A stretch of 64,000 nucleotides of DNA, from positions 13,413,513-13,477,512 of the forward strand of contig OZ025244.1 in assembly GCA_964019155.1 (NCBI GenBank). The letters are read 5' to 3'. The first letter of the stretch is position 1. Every line of letters begins with the position of its first letter. Under the pieces are notes generated by a model. It saw nothing but the letters and a program-made list of their open reading frames with translations. It had not been told where the DNA came from and searched no databases. The position numbers and the translations under genes were made by a program. This document shows, piece by piece, positions 23,291-35,371 of the stretch. The stretch comes from Osedax fenrisi. Its lineage: Eukaryota; Annelida; Polychaeta; Sabellida; Siboglinidae.

Positions 23291-25010
23291 GACATGTCAG
23301 ATTAAAACAAAGGCCAGTTATAACGGAGTTTTCTTGGTAATGTTAACTGTAGTGGTAACTGTAAAGTAAAATGTAGTGATCAAGTGAATAAAATGCTTTT
23401 TTTAATATCAATAGAGACTGCCGCGCAATATTTATCATTATTAGTTTATAAGTAATCAATAAAATCAATAAGTGCATCACAAGTTGAAGTAGATTCTTTG
23501 AAACCAAATTGACACATATTTAAAATTTTATTTTTATTCAAAAAACTTAAAATTCTTATTTTTATTAATTTCTCACAATTTGTAGAGTATTGAGATGTAA
23601 TAGAAATCGGACGATAATTTGTATAATCACATCGATTATGCTTCTTAAATTAAATCAATTCTTATATATGACAATTACCTTCGAGGTTTTTAATATATCA
23701 GGAAATATACCTGTATTTATAGAAAGATTAAATAAATACATAATAATGTGACTAATAGATGTAATTATTCTTCGTAGTAAATATAGGTTAAATCCATGAG
23801 AATCATTACTAAATTTGTCAGAACATTTGTCTACTATATTTTCAATTTCCTTTACAGTAACAGGTTCAAAGAACTTTGGTTAGAAGTAATATTAGTCAAT
23901 CTATCACTATAAGGGTCATTACAACTATTATTTATATCAGCTCCAATAGAAGTAAAATATTTATTAAAATTATTTTAATTTTCAGAGTCAGATTTATTAT
24001 TATTCATGTTAATAGTGTTTTTATTTGTATTCTTCATACGATTATTTAGAACTCTCCATGTATTTTTTATATTATTGGTTTTTAGTTTACCAGAATAATA
24101 ATTTTGTTCACATTTTTTAAAAATTTTACTTAAACAATTTTTATAATTTTTATATTCCATATCTAAGTTTGAGTTTATAATAGTTTTTTTGTAGAGTTTA
24201 TTTTTCTTATGTATACATTTTAATAGTGATTTTTTAATCCATGGTTTATTATTTATATATCGTTTATTTTTAATATTTTTTAAAGGACAACAAATAATAT
24301 AGAATTTTGTAAAAATTTTGATAAAATGGTTAAAAGCAATATTAATATTAGAACATGAATAAATGTCAGTCCAGTCAACTTTTTGTAAAGATAAATTTAG
24401 TTTTAAAATATTATTTTGAGAATGGTTTCTTATATATTTAAAAATCGGTGTATCATTAGACTTGTTTTTTTAATAAGTCAAAAATGGAGAATATAGGTAA
24501 GTGGTCACTTATATCTGTTATTAAAATACCATTATAAATAAGATGTTTATTAAAATTTGTAAAAATATTATCTATTAGTGAATTTTCATTAGAATAAAAA
24601 TGATTATATTTAGTTATTAGTGGTATAAAATTCATAGAATAAAATATGTCAATAACATACTTGATTATATTATTATGATGCGAATGTAAATTAATATTGA
24701 AATCACCTACAATAAACATATTTCAATGTGCAAGATTATTAAAAGTATTATACATTATATCTGAGAAGTTTCTTATATTAAAGGTAGGTGATTTATAAAT
24801 ACCAGCAATAAGTATATGTGTATTACAAAGAGACAAATTTAAAGATAACATATCAAATTCATCACGTATTGATACACTTAAATTATCTATTTTATTGAAT
24901 GTAATAGAATTATGTATATAAATAGATACACAACCTCCACGTTGATTGGTTCTATAGACTAAATTTATTAATCGAGTCCAGCCAGGATTCAGTTATGACA
25001 ATTACACTAA
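23291..25010 (-). pseudogene. CR1-like LINE relic (endonuclease and RT start)
   Basis: On minus from about 25010: endonuclease sequence NQRGGCVSIYIHNS, LIAGIYKSPTFN, then FIVGDFNINLHSH and SLIDNIFTNFNKH, DISDHLPIFS (24719-24456). Next is a linker with NTWRVLNNRMKN (24160-23975), then decayed RT with QFGFKESTSTCDALIDFIDY and DIKKAFYSLDHYILL down to about 23300. It is related to the + strand element at 26362-30145 but much older. It stops where the neighbouring RTE-like relic begins, so one truncated the other. Confidence 0.75.
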
Positions 25011-26361
25011 AAACTACATTAATATAATGTAAATAATCAGTTAAGGAATCAAAGTTTTTGGGATGCTGCGAATATTTATATGAATAATTTAAAAATTTGA
25101 AATATGTAACCTTAAAGGTGTAAGGTATTTATAATATGTGCATTGTATGAATATATCAGTGGTATTTATACGTAAGATATTATCATTATAATACGGAATA
25201 TACTTAAATAAAGGCGATTTAATCAATTGATCATCATATATCACTTCCTGTTTACATATATTTTATTATAAGACGTATATTTTTATCTCTTATAAAATCA
25301 AGTAATATCATTATTCAGATAAGTAATACATATTTATAATTCATATATTATTTAAACTTAATTTATTAACTTTACATTAATATATTTATTTTATTGATAT
25401 ATATTTATTTACACCTTATTTGATTGCTTTTTCTATAGTTATTAATTTTGTATTGACATTTTTCTATATAATATTTCATGCATCAGTGATTTTCTGTTTG
25501 TTTTTCTTCAATTACTTTATACTTTTTTATGTACATTTTAGTTTTATATACATTTATTATATATCTTCTATTGAATTTAATTTCATATATATTTATTATA
25601 TGTATTATAGAAATAATAAATAATTTGTAGAATTTATTTATTATAGTATTATATATAGATGCAAATAATTTAATTTAAAATAATTTTATATATCTTCTAT
25701 TGAATTGAATTTTCATATATATATTTATTGTATGTAATATAGAAACAATTTAAATGATTTGTAGAATTTATTTATGTTAGTATTATATATAGATGTAAAT
25801 AATTTAATTTCATATATATATGTATCTATTAGGTATTATATATTAATAATAAACATTATATATAATTTATTTATTTTGGTATTACATATTGATGTATGGT
25901 TATCATTAGTCACATACATATTCTAATACAGTTTTTCTTGAGTTTTTTCACTATATAAATATATTTATTTATATTATATATAAATGTCATTCACTATTGA
26001 TATTAAAGACTTAATTGATTTGCTGTGTATTTCATTTTACTTTGATAATGATTTAAATAAATACATTTTTTTTGTGTTCATTAAAGTTTATATTTTAAAT
26101 TTGATTACATAACAATATTATTTCCAATATATGATTTTACATTCTATAAAATTTTCTTGAATAGATTTATTTCTATTTTATATTTTGTACATCATACATT
26201 TCATATATGTGCCTATTTATATTATTTATTTAATTTGTTGAATATATATTTATATGTTTATATGTAGATGTAAATTTCATTATATTTCATTATCTTTTTA
26301 GGATAAGTATTGTATTGATTAATTTTATAATTATATATATTTATATATTTTCAGTGACATT
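25011..26361 (+). other. AT-rich region, possibly LINE 5' leader
   Basis: No gene. From about 25420 the sequence is T-rich with repeated TCTTCTATTGAATT and TAGATG(C/T)AAATAATTTAATTT blocks (25565, 25685, 25790), a possible repeated 5' leader of the LINE that starts coding at 26362. Confidence 0.4.
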
Positions 26362-26955
26362 ATGACGCAAAAACAAGATATTAATGAATTAAAAAACTCT
26401 ATTCAAGAACTGCGTACAGTTGTATCTGAATTAGTAAATAAAGTTGATGAACTAACTGCAGTTGTAAATAATAAAGATAAAACAATTATTGAGTTAGAAC
26501 AAAAAATTAATAACCTTGAACAATTTTCAAAACAAAATAATATTATTATATCTGATCCTAAATTGAATTTTGATTTAACTCAACGTAATCTAGCACCATC
26601 TTTCATCACATTTGCAAAGGAAAAATTAGATATAATTATACAACCGTATGACATTGTTAAGATACATAAATTAAAAAACAACAAGAATAAACATAATAAA
26701 ATTTTAGTCAAACTACACCATAACTCTACTAAATTTGAAATTATTAAAAATTCTAAAAAATTAAAAGGCACTGATACATATATAAATGAACATCTAACAC
26801 AATTTAATTCTGATATTTTCTACAAAGCTCGACAACTTCGAAAAGATAAAGTGATATTACATTGTTGGACTATAAATGGAATAACTTTTATTATAAAAAA
26901 CGAAGATTCGTCTCCAGTAAAAATAACAGATATAAATAAATTCTCTGATATATAA
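26362..26955 (+). CDS. LINE ORF1 protein (coiled-coil nucleic-acid binding)
   Basis: 197 codons from ATG. Residues about 1-60 are heptad-rich (LKNSIQELRTVVSELVNKVD, then KTIIELEQKINNLEQF), a predicted coiled coil. Next comes a short NNIIISDP segment and a basic central part (KIHKLKNNKNKHNKILVKL). The C-terminal domain has KKLKGTDTYINEHLTQFN, FYKARQLRKD and CWTINGITFI. This is the layout of ORF1 proteins of CR1/L2-type LINEs, which trimerise and coat the element RNA. It is intact and 163 bases upstream of ORF2. An independent decayed copy lies at 31148-31865. Confidence 0.8.
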   Translation: MTQKQDINELKNSIQELRTVVSELVNKVDELTAVVNNKDKTIIELEQKINNLEQFSKQNNIIISDPKLNFDLTQRNLAPSFITFAKEKLDIIIQPYDIVKIHKLKNNKNKHNKILVKLHHNSTKFEIIKNSKKLKGTDTYINEHLTQFNSDIFYKARQLRKDKVILHCWTINGITFIIKNEDSSPVKITDINKFSDI

Positions 26956-27118
26956 ATATTTTATTTTGTATTTATTTTTCGTTGTCGTTTGTTCTAATTT
27001 CATATTACATTCTATTTTTAACATTTTATTATAATTGGTATTTACATATATTTTTTATCTATATCTTTAATCTTTTATATTATCTTATTCAATTTTAACT
27101 TTTTAATATTTGTACTAT

Positions 27119-28063
27119 ATGAACTTGAATGAAATCTATCCGCAATTTAATGTTGATCAAATTAACAATTTTAGTTCCAATAATGATAGTTTTAATAATA
27201 ATAATTTCTCAAATTGTAATTTTAATTTTCTCAATGAATCCAATTATTACACCTCACATGAATGGAAGTTGAATTCTAATAAAAATAATTTATTTAATTT
27301 TAATATTATTAACATCAATATTAGGAGTTTAAAAAAAAATTTTGATAAATTAATTATGTTTTTGAATACGTTTGATGATCATTTTGATATAGTTTCAATT
27401 ACTGAAACATGGTTGAGTGATAATAATATTTTCATTTTTAATATTCCTGGTTATAACCATATATGTTCAAATCGTAAACATAAAAATGGAGGTGGTGTTT
27501 TAATCTATATACGTGAACATTATCAATTTAATATTCTATCTACCATATCAAATAACTATTATGACAACATATCAATTGAAATTATTTTTGAAAAATCAAA
27601 AAACATTATTTTCAGTACAATATATTTTCCTCCTACTTTAGAAAAAATAGCTCACTCTACATTTATTGATTTCTTGATAAATAATTTTCAGCAACACGTT
27701 AGTAATGATAAAAAAATGATTATCTGTGGTGACTTTAATATTGATCTAGTGCATATAAATACAAATAAAGTGGCTAATACCTTTTTTGATACGATGTTTT
27801 CACTAGGTTGTTCCCATCTAATTAATCGTCCAACTAGAATCGAAACTAAACATAATTCTTCATCTATAATTGATAATATATTTACAAATTTTAATCTTAA
27901 TATGAAAAGATTTTCAGGAATAATTATTTCAGATATATCTGACCATTTTCCAATTGTTTTAAATTTACAATTGTTTACCAAACCTCAAGATAAAGTTAAA
28001 TCTACTAAAATCAAACAAAATCAAATTAATGATAGAACCATGTTTAATCTGTTTGAAATTTAA
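27119..28063 (+). CDS. LINE ORF2, endonuclease part (ends at an in-frame stop)
   Basis: From ATG at 27119 (MNLNEIYPQFN). An apurinic-like endonuclease domain with NINIRSLKKNFDKL, SITETWLS, GGGVLIYIREH, ICGDFNIDL and DISDHFPIVL, including the catalytic GDFN and SDH motifs. The frame meets TAA at 28061-28063 after NLFEI and then continues in the same frame into the RT part, so a single nonsense change separates the two. The endonuclease nicks target DNA to prime reverse transcription. Confidence 0.85.
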   Translation: MNLNEIYPQFNVDQINNFSSNNDSFNNNNFSNCNFNFLNESNYYTSHEWKLNSNKNNLFNFNIININIRSLKKNFDKLIMFLNTFDDHFDIVSITETWLSDNNIFIFNIPGYNHICSNRKHKNGGGVLIYIREHYQFNILSTISNNYYDNISIEIIFEKSKNIIFSTIYFPPTLEKIAHSTFIDFLINNFQQHVSNDKKMIICGDFNIDLVHINTNKVANTFFDTMFSLGCSHLINRPTRIETKHNSSSIIDNIFTNFNLNMKRFSGIIISDISDHFPIVLNLQLFTKPQDKVKSTKIKQNQINDRTMFNLFEI

Positions 28064-30145
28064 AAAAAAACAAACTGGGAATTCATAAAAACTAACGATA
28101 CAGAAAAATCTTGGAATTTATTCTTGGAATACTTTATCTTAAATTTTGATAGATACTGTCCAAAAATTAATAAAGCCTCCCACAAAAATAAACTCATTCC
28201 ATGGAATACTCGAGATCTTAAAAAGGCTTGTAGAAAAAAACAGATATTATATAAAAAATATAAAATATCTAAATCTGAAAATGACTTATTTATTTACAAA
28301 ATTTTTAAAAATAATACAACATCTTTAGTTCGAGAAGCTAAGAAAAAGTATTATTCAAATCTGTTAAAAAATTGCTCTGATACAAAAAATACATGGAATG
28401 TACTAAATAATTTACTTAATGTTAAACAAAAATTCAAACAACTACCTGACAATTTTAATGTAAATAATGTGAATATTGTTGATTCTAAACAAATTGCTAA
28501 TGAATTTAATTCTTTTTTTAGAGACATTGGTTCTAATTTAGATAATAATATAAATAATTGTAATGATGATGACTTTAAATTCTTTTTACCTGAACCTAAT
28601 ATACATAGTTTTTTTTTAACACCAGTAAGTTCAGATGAAATTATTAAAGTATTAAATGAATTCAAACCAAAAAAATCAAGAGATCATTATGGCATATCCA
28701 TGCAGTTACTTAAATGTATTTTTCCTGTATTGGTTTATCCATTTGTTTTTCTTGTAAATTTATCTTTTGAATCAGGCGTTGTACCGGATTTCTTAAAATT
28801 ATCAAATATTATCCCTTTACACAAAACTGGTGATGATACATTTTTTAATAACTATCGTCCAATTTCTCTCACCTGTCAATTCGCAAAGATTTTAGAAAAA
28901 ATATTTTATTCTCGCTTTTATAGTTTTTTATCATCTTTTAATATATTATCTCCTTCTCAATTTGGTTTTAGGAAAGGATACAGTACATCACATGCAATAT
29001 TTAACCTCCAGTCACAAATCAGTACCTGTTTTAATAATAACAATGTTGGCGCTATAATCTTTATTGATTTAAAAAAAGCATTTGACACAGTTAATCACAG
29101 AATATTACTTTTTAAATTAAAAAATATTGGAGTACGAGGCATTGCACTTAACTGGATAATGAGCTATTTAACAAATAGATATCAACAGTGTATATATAAT
29201 GATGTAATTTCAGATAAACTAAAAGTCATAACGGGTGTACCCCAAGGCACCATCCTAGGACCCATTTTATTTTTAATTTATATTAATGATATTACAAAAT
29301 CATCTTCTTTATGTAAGTTTACCATGTTCGCAGATGATACTACTTTATATTTTAAAAATACATCAGCCGAATTACTTAATTATATTTGTCAAACTGAATT
29401 AAAAAATATTAATAAATGGTTAATATATAATAAGTTATCATTAAATTTAAATAAAACTTGCTTTATGTCTATTAATTCAAGAACTATTATAAATATAAAT
29501 TTAAATAACAGAAATATTGAAAGAGTTACATTTTATAAATGTTTAGGCGTAATTATAGACGATATATTAAACTGGAAACAACATATCTTGTTTTTAAAAT
29601 CAAAACTAAAAAAAATCATATGGATTACCAACATTATTTCCAAATTTATAAATAAAAAAGCATTACTTCATATATATAATTCCATATTCTTGCCTCATAT
29701 AAAGTATTGTAACATATTTTGGGGAAATACATATAAATCTAATGTATCATGCATATATATTCTTCAAAAGCGAATGATAAGAATTATATGTAAAAAACAT
29801 TTTTTACATCATACTAATGGACTATTTATTGATAATTCTTTATTAAAAATAAATGAAATTACATATATAAGTACATGTGAATTTATGTTTAAAATTTTCA
29901 ATGATCTTCATCCTGTTATAACAAATGCATTTTTTTCTGTAACTTCATCATCTCACAACACTAGGAGCATAAATAATTTCTCAATTATTAATTTCAAAAA
30001 AGAACTATGCAGAAGAACATTAATATACATTGGACCAATTACCTGGAATAAGCTTGATAATATTTTAAAAAATATTTCAAATTATAAATTATTCAGGAAA
30101 CGTATGTATACAAATTTGTTATCTTCTTACTCAGTATACTTATAA
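28064..30145 (+). CDS. LINE ORF2, reverse transcriptase part
   Basis: The frame continues from the endonuclease part. The first ATG is at 28124, but homology starts right after the stop (KKTNWEFIKTND). Motifs in order: FKPKKSRDHYGIS, NIIPLHKTGD, NNYRPISLTCQFAKILEKIF, SQFGFRKGYSTSHAI, FIDLKKAFDTVNHRIL, GVPQGTILGPILFLIYINDI, FADDTTLYF (catalytic DD near 29330), LSLNLNKTCF, KCLGVIID. The tail has HIKYCNIFWGNTYKS and the IGPITWNKL block. Together with 27119-28063 it would be one protein of about 1,009 residues, the normal size for a CR1-like ORF2. Apart from the TAA it looks intact, so the insertion is young. Confidence 0.88.
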   Translation, partial: KKTNWEFIKTNDTEKSWNLFLEYFILNFDRYCPKINKASHKNKLIPWNTRDLKKACRKKQILYKKYKISKSENDLFIYKIFKNNTTSLVREAKKKYYSNLLKNCSDTKNTWNVLNNLLNVKQKFKQLPDNFNVNNVNIVDSKQIANEFNSFFRDIGSNLDNNINNCNDDDFKFFLPEPNIHSFFLTPVSSDEIIKVLNEFKPKKSRDHYGISMQLLKCIFPVLVYPFVFLVNLSFESGVVPDFLKLSNIIPLHKTGDDTFFNNYRPISLTCQFAKILEKIFYSRFYSFLSSFNILSPSQFGFRKGYSTSHAIFNLQSQISTCFNNNNVGAIIFIDLKKAFDTVNHRILLFKLKNIGVRGIALNWIMSYLTNRYQQCIYNDVISDKLKVITGVPQGTILGPILFLIYINDITKSSSLCKFTMFADDTTLYFKNTSAELLNYICQTELKNINKWLIYNKLSLNLNKTCFMSINSRTIININLNNRNIERVTFYKCLGVIIDDILNWKQHILFLKSKLKKIIWITNIISKFINKKALLHIYNSIFLPHIKYCNIFWGNTYKSNVSCIYILQKRMIRIICKKHFLHHTNGLFIDNSLLKINEITYISTCEFMFKIFNDLHPVITNAFFSVTSSSHNTRSINNFSIINFKKELCRRTLIYIGPITWNKLDNILKNISNYKLFRKRMYTNLLSSYSVYL

Positions 30146-31147
30146 TCTAAATCTAATTTTTCTAATTTAATATCTTTTATCATGTCTTTTATCTAATATT
30201 GTATTATATACTAAGATCCACATTTTATTCTTATTTTAATTTATTGACGTTTATGTAAAAATTAAAAAAAAATTAATACTTTTGAGTGTTTTACTTTACA
30301 ATATTTTATTTCCCCGACATTAATAATATTATTTTACTGAATTTTTGCATTTTATATTTGAATTTACTTTCATGTTTTCTTTCTTTTTAATTGACGTTTA
30401 TATAAAAATAATAAAATTAAAAAAAACTGTTAGGTATTTCTTTTTTCTTTAGTATTTTCTTTAGTATTTTTTATTTCCCTCTGACTAATAATATTATTTG
30501 ACTTTATTTTTAATTACATAAACATTTTGTATTGAATCTTTTTTCTTGTATACTTGATTATACTTCTTTGTTTTATTTCTCTTTATTGACACTTATATAA
30601 AAATTAGTAATTAAACTAACATTTCAGTTTGAACAAATATTTTACATTCTTTACATTATTATAAAGTATTACAAAAAAATTCCTAAAACTTATTTACTGA
30701 AAAAAAAAAAAAAAAAAAAAAAAAAATGTTACATACAGTTCTTACCATCTTTCTAGATATTCTTTTTGTTATGTTTTATTCAGTTTTATTCAGTTTTACT
30801 TCATTTTACTTCATTTTTTTCTTCTTTTATACTAATACATCTATATTTTTGTTTAGTGTATTATTTTATAGTACTTATTATTTATTTTAGTTATTTATTT
30901 ATAAATAATTAAATGATGATTACATAATTTTATGGCAAGTTCAAACAATTTATATTATTTTTCTATTTTATTCATTGTATTGTATCTATGTAAACAGGAA
31001 GTCATCTAATATTTTATAATATTTTATTTATTTAGTTTTTTTTTGAACTTGCTTTAAAATTAAGGGTAATTGTCTCGATAAGCTTTAGCTTCTACAAAAA
31101 CCCTGGTGCAAACCTAAATCTGATAATAATATATAGTATATACAAAT

Positions 31148-31865
31148 TTATAAATAATCTAATTGTTCAATGTTATTGATTTTGTGCGTATAATTTTCTA
31201 ATTTTTTTATATATATACAACCTTTATAAGTCCAGGTATTTAAAATATTATCGTTTTTTCGTAAATTACGTGTATTATAAAAAATATTATTGTTTGTTTT
31301 AGTTAAAACGTTTAAATTTATTTATCGTTGATAAATAAATTCGCACCCTTGAATTTATTTGTATTCTTTAATAGAGAAATTGTATCTGATAAATTTTTGA
31401 ATGATATATTATATTTGTTTATTTTATTAACAGTAATTTCACTTTTACTATTATTTAATATATTATCAGGTTCAACTAAATTAATTTTTTTTAATTCTAT
31501 ATCATTCGTATTTAATGTTATATCTAAATTATTTTGTATTATATCACAAAAAGATTCTACTGTATAAGTAGCTATATCAGTATCATGATACTATTATTTT
31601 AGTTAAATTTCTTCTATAAATTTAACTTGCTTGTTTTCAATATTATTTAATGTAACCGATGGTTTAATAATTGGTTTATTAATAGGCTTGTATCTTTATT
31701 ATTGTAAATAATATTCTCTAAACAAGTTAATTTATTTAATAGTTTAGTATTATTAGACACGAGATTAACTATTGAATCAGCTTGATTATGTATAATAGTA
31801 GATAATGAATGTATAGTATTTTCATTTAATTAATTGTAAACATCTGAATTAGAAATAGGTGACAT
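31148..31865 (-). pseudogene. LINE ORF1 relic
   Basis: On minus, ATG at 31865 opens MSPISNSDVYN. Broken frames follow with SLSTIIHNQADSIVNLVSNN, LTCLENIIYNN and, nearer the end, LKNTNKFKGANLFINDKLN, NIFYNTRNLRKND and NTWTYKGCIYIKK, ending in TAA at 31150-31148. The second half matches the C-terminal domain of the 26362 ORF1. At least three stops or frameshifts are present. Its ORF2 is gone: downstream on minus it abuts the + strand LINE. Confidence 0.7.
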
Positions 31866-31934
31866 GATAAATATAATTAACTGTTATGTAATTAAGATGT
31901 AAATGATATATTAATATAAAGTAAAATTAGTATG

Positions 31935-31972
<38 letters not shown>

Positions 31973-32760
31973 TTATAATGTAAACTAAAATACGTAATAC
32001 TAAGATATTAAATCAAATTAAATATATATTCAAGTATAAATAGAATGAAATAAACAAAACTTTACTTTAATTAAAAATCAATATTTGAATTTAAATTGAA
32101 AATAGGTCAATAGTATATCAGATGTATACTATTACACATGCAATATATAATTATATTATTATAATATATATAATATACTATTATTATAGTTGATAATTTA
32201 ACTAAATATAAATTACTAACTATTATTACTATATATTAATAAATAAATAATATATATATATATATATATATACAAAATACTATACTACTAAATAAATATA
32301 TACATATATATATATATATATATAAATATATTGCTTATGAAAAATAATATAGAATGTAATGCATAATATAGTGTCACGTTTCAGTGATTTAATAATATGT
32401 AGTATAATGCTAATTTAAGGATGAATCAAGTTAATGTAATATTAATGTATAAATGTATAATATGTAGTATATATTTATAATTATTATGTTAATATTATAG
32501 TATGTGATGACTTAGCTTTATATTGATATTTTAAGATCTAAACAATTTTATAATTATAAATGTATCAACATTATGAACCAGGAAGTGAAAAAGATCTGAT
32601 AGCAGTTAACTCTATATATGTCAGCCTTCAAAGGACTGAACATCGCTCGCGAGTAAACAAATGTATCTATATAAACCCTCATGGTGTGTTTTTGATCAAC
32701 CAATAGTGGTGCAGATACTAGTGGTAAGTGCAAGTACGTATGTATGTATATAATTATGTA
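31866..32760. other. AT-rich stretch between LINE relic and MITE
   Basis: (TA)n at 31937-31965, 32251-32270 and near 32302-32325. A GC-richer patch at 32570-32735 has a possible donor GTAAGTGC at about 32732, but no supportable exon. Confidence 0.45.
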
Positions 32761-33702
32761 TAGGGGAAAGTCCCCGATTACCGACCCCCTCCTAATACCG
32801 ACCCCCTCTCGTATCTCAGTAACTATAAGAGATATCAAAAAATAATATATACACGAACTGTTAGTAATTTAATGATACATATGAATACATATTTTTTTAA
32901 CAAATATTTAATCTTATAATTGTTATTTGATAAAATGTAATATTCTGTTTTTACTTTTTAAATATTTGAATAATAACTTTTTTTAAATCATTGTAAATAC
33001 TTTATTATTTAAAAGAAAACTTAATACTGCACATAATATTGTAGATCAATAAAATGTTTATAATTATTATAAAAATAATTCAATTTGAATAACTATTAAT
33101 CAAAATATCTTAGTTATAGCAACCCATATGATTTTCCTATTACCGACCCCCTAAATTACCCTAATACCGACCTCATGTGATTTATAATATCCAATCAAAA
33201 TAGATCCGTATTTTACTTTAAATATGTCGTAAGTTCGTTTAGGATTCACGATTCCAGTTGATTATATACATACTGATTAATAAATAAATATTAAATAATA
33301 ATATAAACTATTTTATTATAATTACTATAAGGTTTAAATTTAAATTTAATATTACCATTAAAACATAAATTCAATAATAAATAAATTGCGTGCATGTTAT
33401 AATTAATTATATTTAAGTATATCTACTATTTTTATTGGATATTATAATACTAAAAGTATGTATACCACGATTATTTTAGGGGGTCGGTAATAGGGGAAGG
33501 GGGTCGGTATTAGGAACAGGTATCCGATTACCGACCCCCCTGTTTATTCTTGTAAATATAATTATATCAAAAATTTAAAATAGCCACATTATTCATTACC
33601 ATAATATTACCCTAATTACAAAATTTCAAATAAATATATTTAATATTGAATAAGTTATTACAAATAATCATTTAGGGGTCGGTAATCGTGGACTTTCCCC
33701 TA
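32761..33702 (-). mobile_element. 942-bp TA-flanked MITE, copy 2 (inverted)
   Basis: Starts TAGGGGAAAGTCCCCGATTA and ends GGACTTTCCCCTA, flanked by TA. It is the reverse complement of the 9687 element with modest divergence. Clusters of ACCGACCCCC and GGGGGTCGGTAAT occur at both ends and at two internal sites near 33143-33175 and 33479-33540. It is non-coding. Confidence 0.85.
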
Positions 33703-33738
33703 TATATATATATGTGTATAATACATATTTTATGTATA

Positions 33739-33792
33739 TACATACATACACACATTCATACATACATACATACATACATACATACATACATA
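33739..33792 (+). repeat. (CATA)n microsatellite
   Basis: About 13 CATA units just to the right of the second GGGGAAAGT MITE. Confidence 0.9.
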
Positions 33793-35208
33793 CACGCTCG
33801 AGATACATAACTTAAATTTAATGTTGATAATAATAAATACATGCGTCCATTAAGAGTGCTTTTATTTTCTAGATCATACTGCTTCATATTAGATTATATA
33901 GATATGATGTTCATGATACTATTTTATTAAAACATATACATGTTGGTTCATTATTGGTGATGCAACATAGGTTTAAAACAAAAATTATTAAAAAAAATAA
34001 ATCTCGAAATTTCGTTATTCCTATGTAATTGTATTGTAGGTTTATATATATGTTTATAATCATATCATCCCTATATGTTTATAACAAATGTCCTTAAGGA
34101 CATTTATTTGAATTCTGTACATTTTATTTGTATTTTATTGTAATGGGTATATATATAATAATAAGTACTTTTTTAAAATACTATATTCTTCTAATAGATA
34201 ACATTAATATATAGTAAATATTATCTATAGTATCCCTAATTACAATATTATTTATTAGATAATTAATTTAAACAATAAAATAAATTGTATATATATACAA
34301 ATTTTCTAAAAATTAGGCCACTTTGACTATATATTGAAATTATAAAGAGATATTTTTTTTAATTTATAATACTTTTTCGTTAAAATATAACATCTTAAGA
34401 TGAGGTAGAAAAAAAAATCTTTAAATTTGTAAAGGTACCAATCCACAGAAAAATGGTAATTTTTTGATGATTTTTAACAAAATTAAAGAAATACCAGGGT
34501 TGTTATTTTTTTTCGGCCAAATTATAATATATAGTGATTAATTAATTGTTTTTTTATTATATATAATATAAATTTATCAAATATAACGAATCTGTACAAA
34601 ATTATGAGAGGACAACAACAATTCTGGAAAATCCCATAATTTGAAAAAAAATCCTAGAAATACATTTTTTAAAATAGCTTTTATATATATATATACATTG
34701 TAATTATAAATAATTATTTTCATAAATATAACTGTATAATTTAAACATATACAGCATTAATTAAACTGTAAACGTTTCCTGATAACAAATAAACTCTATT
34801 ATCATATTAGCGAATATAATATATTAAACATAACATCCGTGCCAGACAAGAAATAATTGCTTTTTAAATAATATTTATATGTGAAATTATACTGTTATAA
34901 AAAAAAGACAATTTAAAACAAAATATATATTTACATATAAAATTAATAATATGTAAATATAGAACAATATTTTTAACTTGTAAAGTATATATTAATTAAT
35001 TTTACTTAAAAATATGTTTTAAATATTTACAAAAACTTAAAATATCAAAAATGTATTTGGTTTTAATTATATATTAACTAATAGATTAAACAACAAGTTG
35101 TCTCTAAAACTATAGGTATAACTAAATGATTCAAAATCCTTTAGTTATTATTTAATAAAAAGTAAAGGGTTCAAATATTTAGTTATTATTTAATAATCTA
35201 TAGTAAGT

Positions 35209-35262
<54 letters not shown>

Positions 35263-35323
35263 TATAATATATTGTAAATAGTATAGAGTAGGTATATAAT
35301 ATATTGTAAATAGTATAGAGTAG

Positions 35324-35371
<48 letters not shown>

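Larger units (their letters stand above)
26300..31130 (+). mobile_element. Nearly full-length CR1-like LINE
   Basis: ORF1 and ORF2 in order on +. The 3' UTR holds repeated TTATTGACGTTTAT blocks at about 30241, 30388 and 30583 and repeated TTAATAATATTATTTTACTG-like blocks. A 27-A run at 30700-30726 is either the 3' tail or internal. Sequence to about 31130 includes an inverted pair GCAAGTTCAAA / TTTGAACTTGC (about 30933 and 31045) and ends near GATAATAATATATAG. Both outer limits are approximate. Confidence 0.65.

Noticed and set aside
32590..32735. Possible exon ending at GTAAGTGC
   Set aside because: The open frame before the donor is about 20 codons with no upstream acceptor or partner exon.
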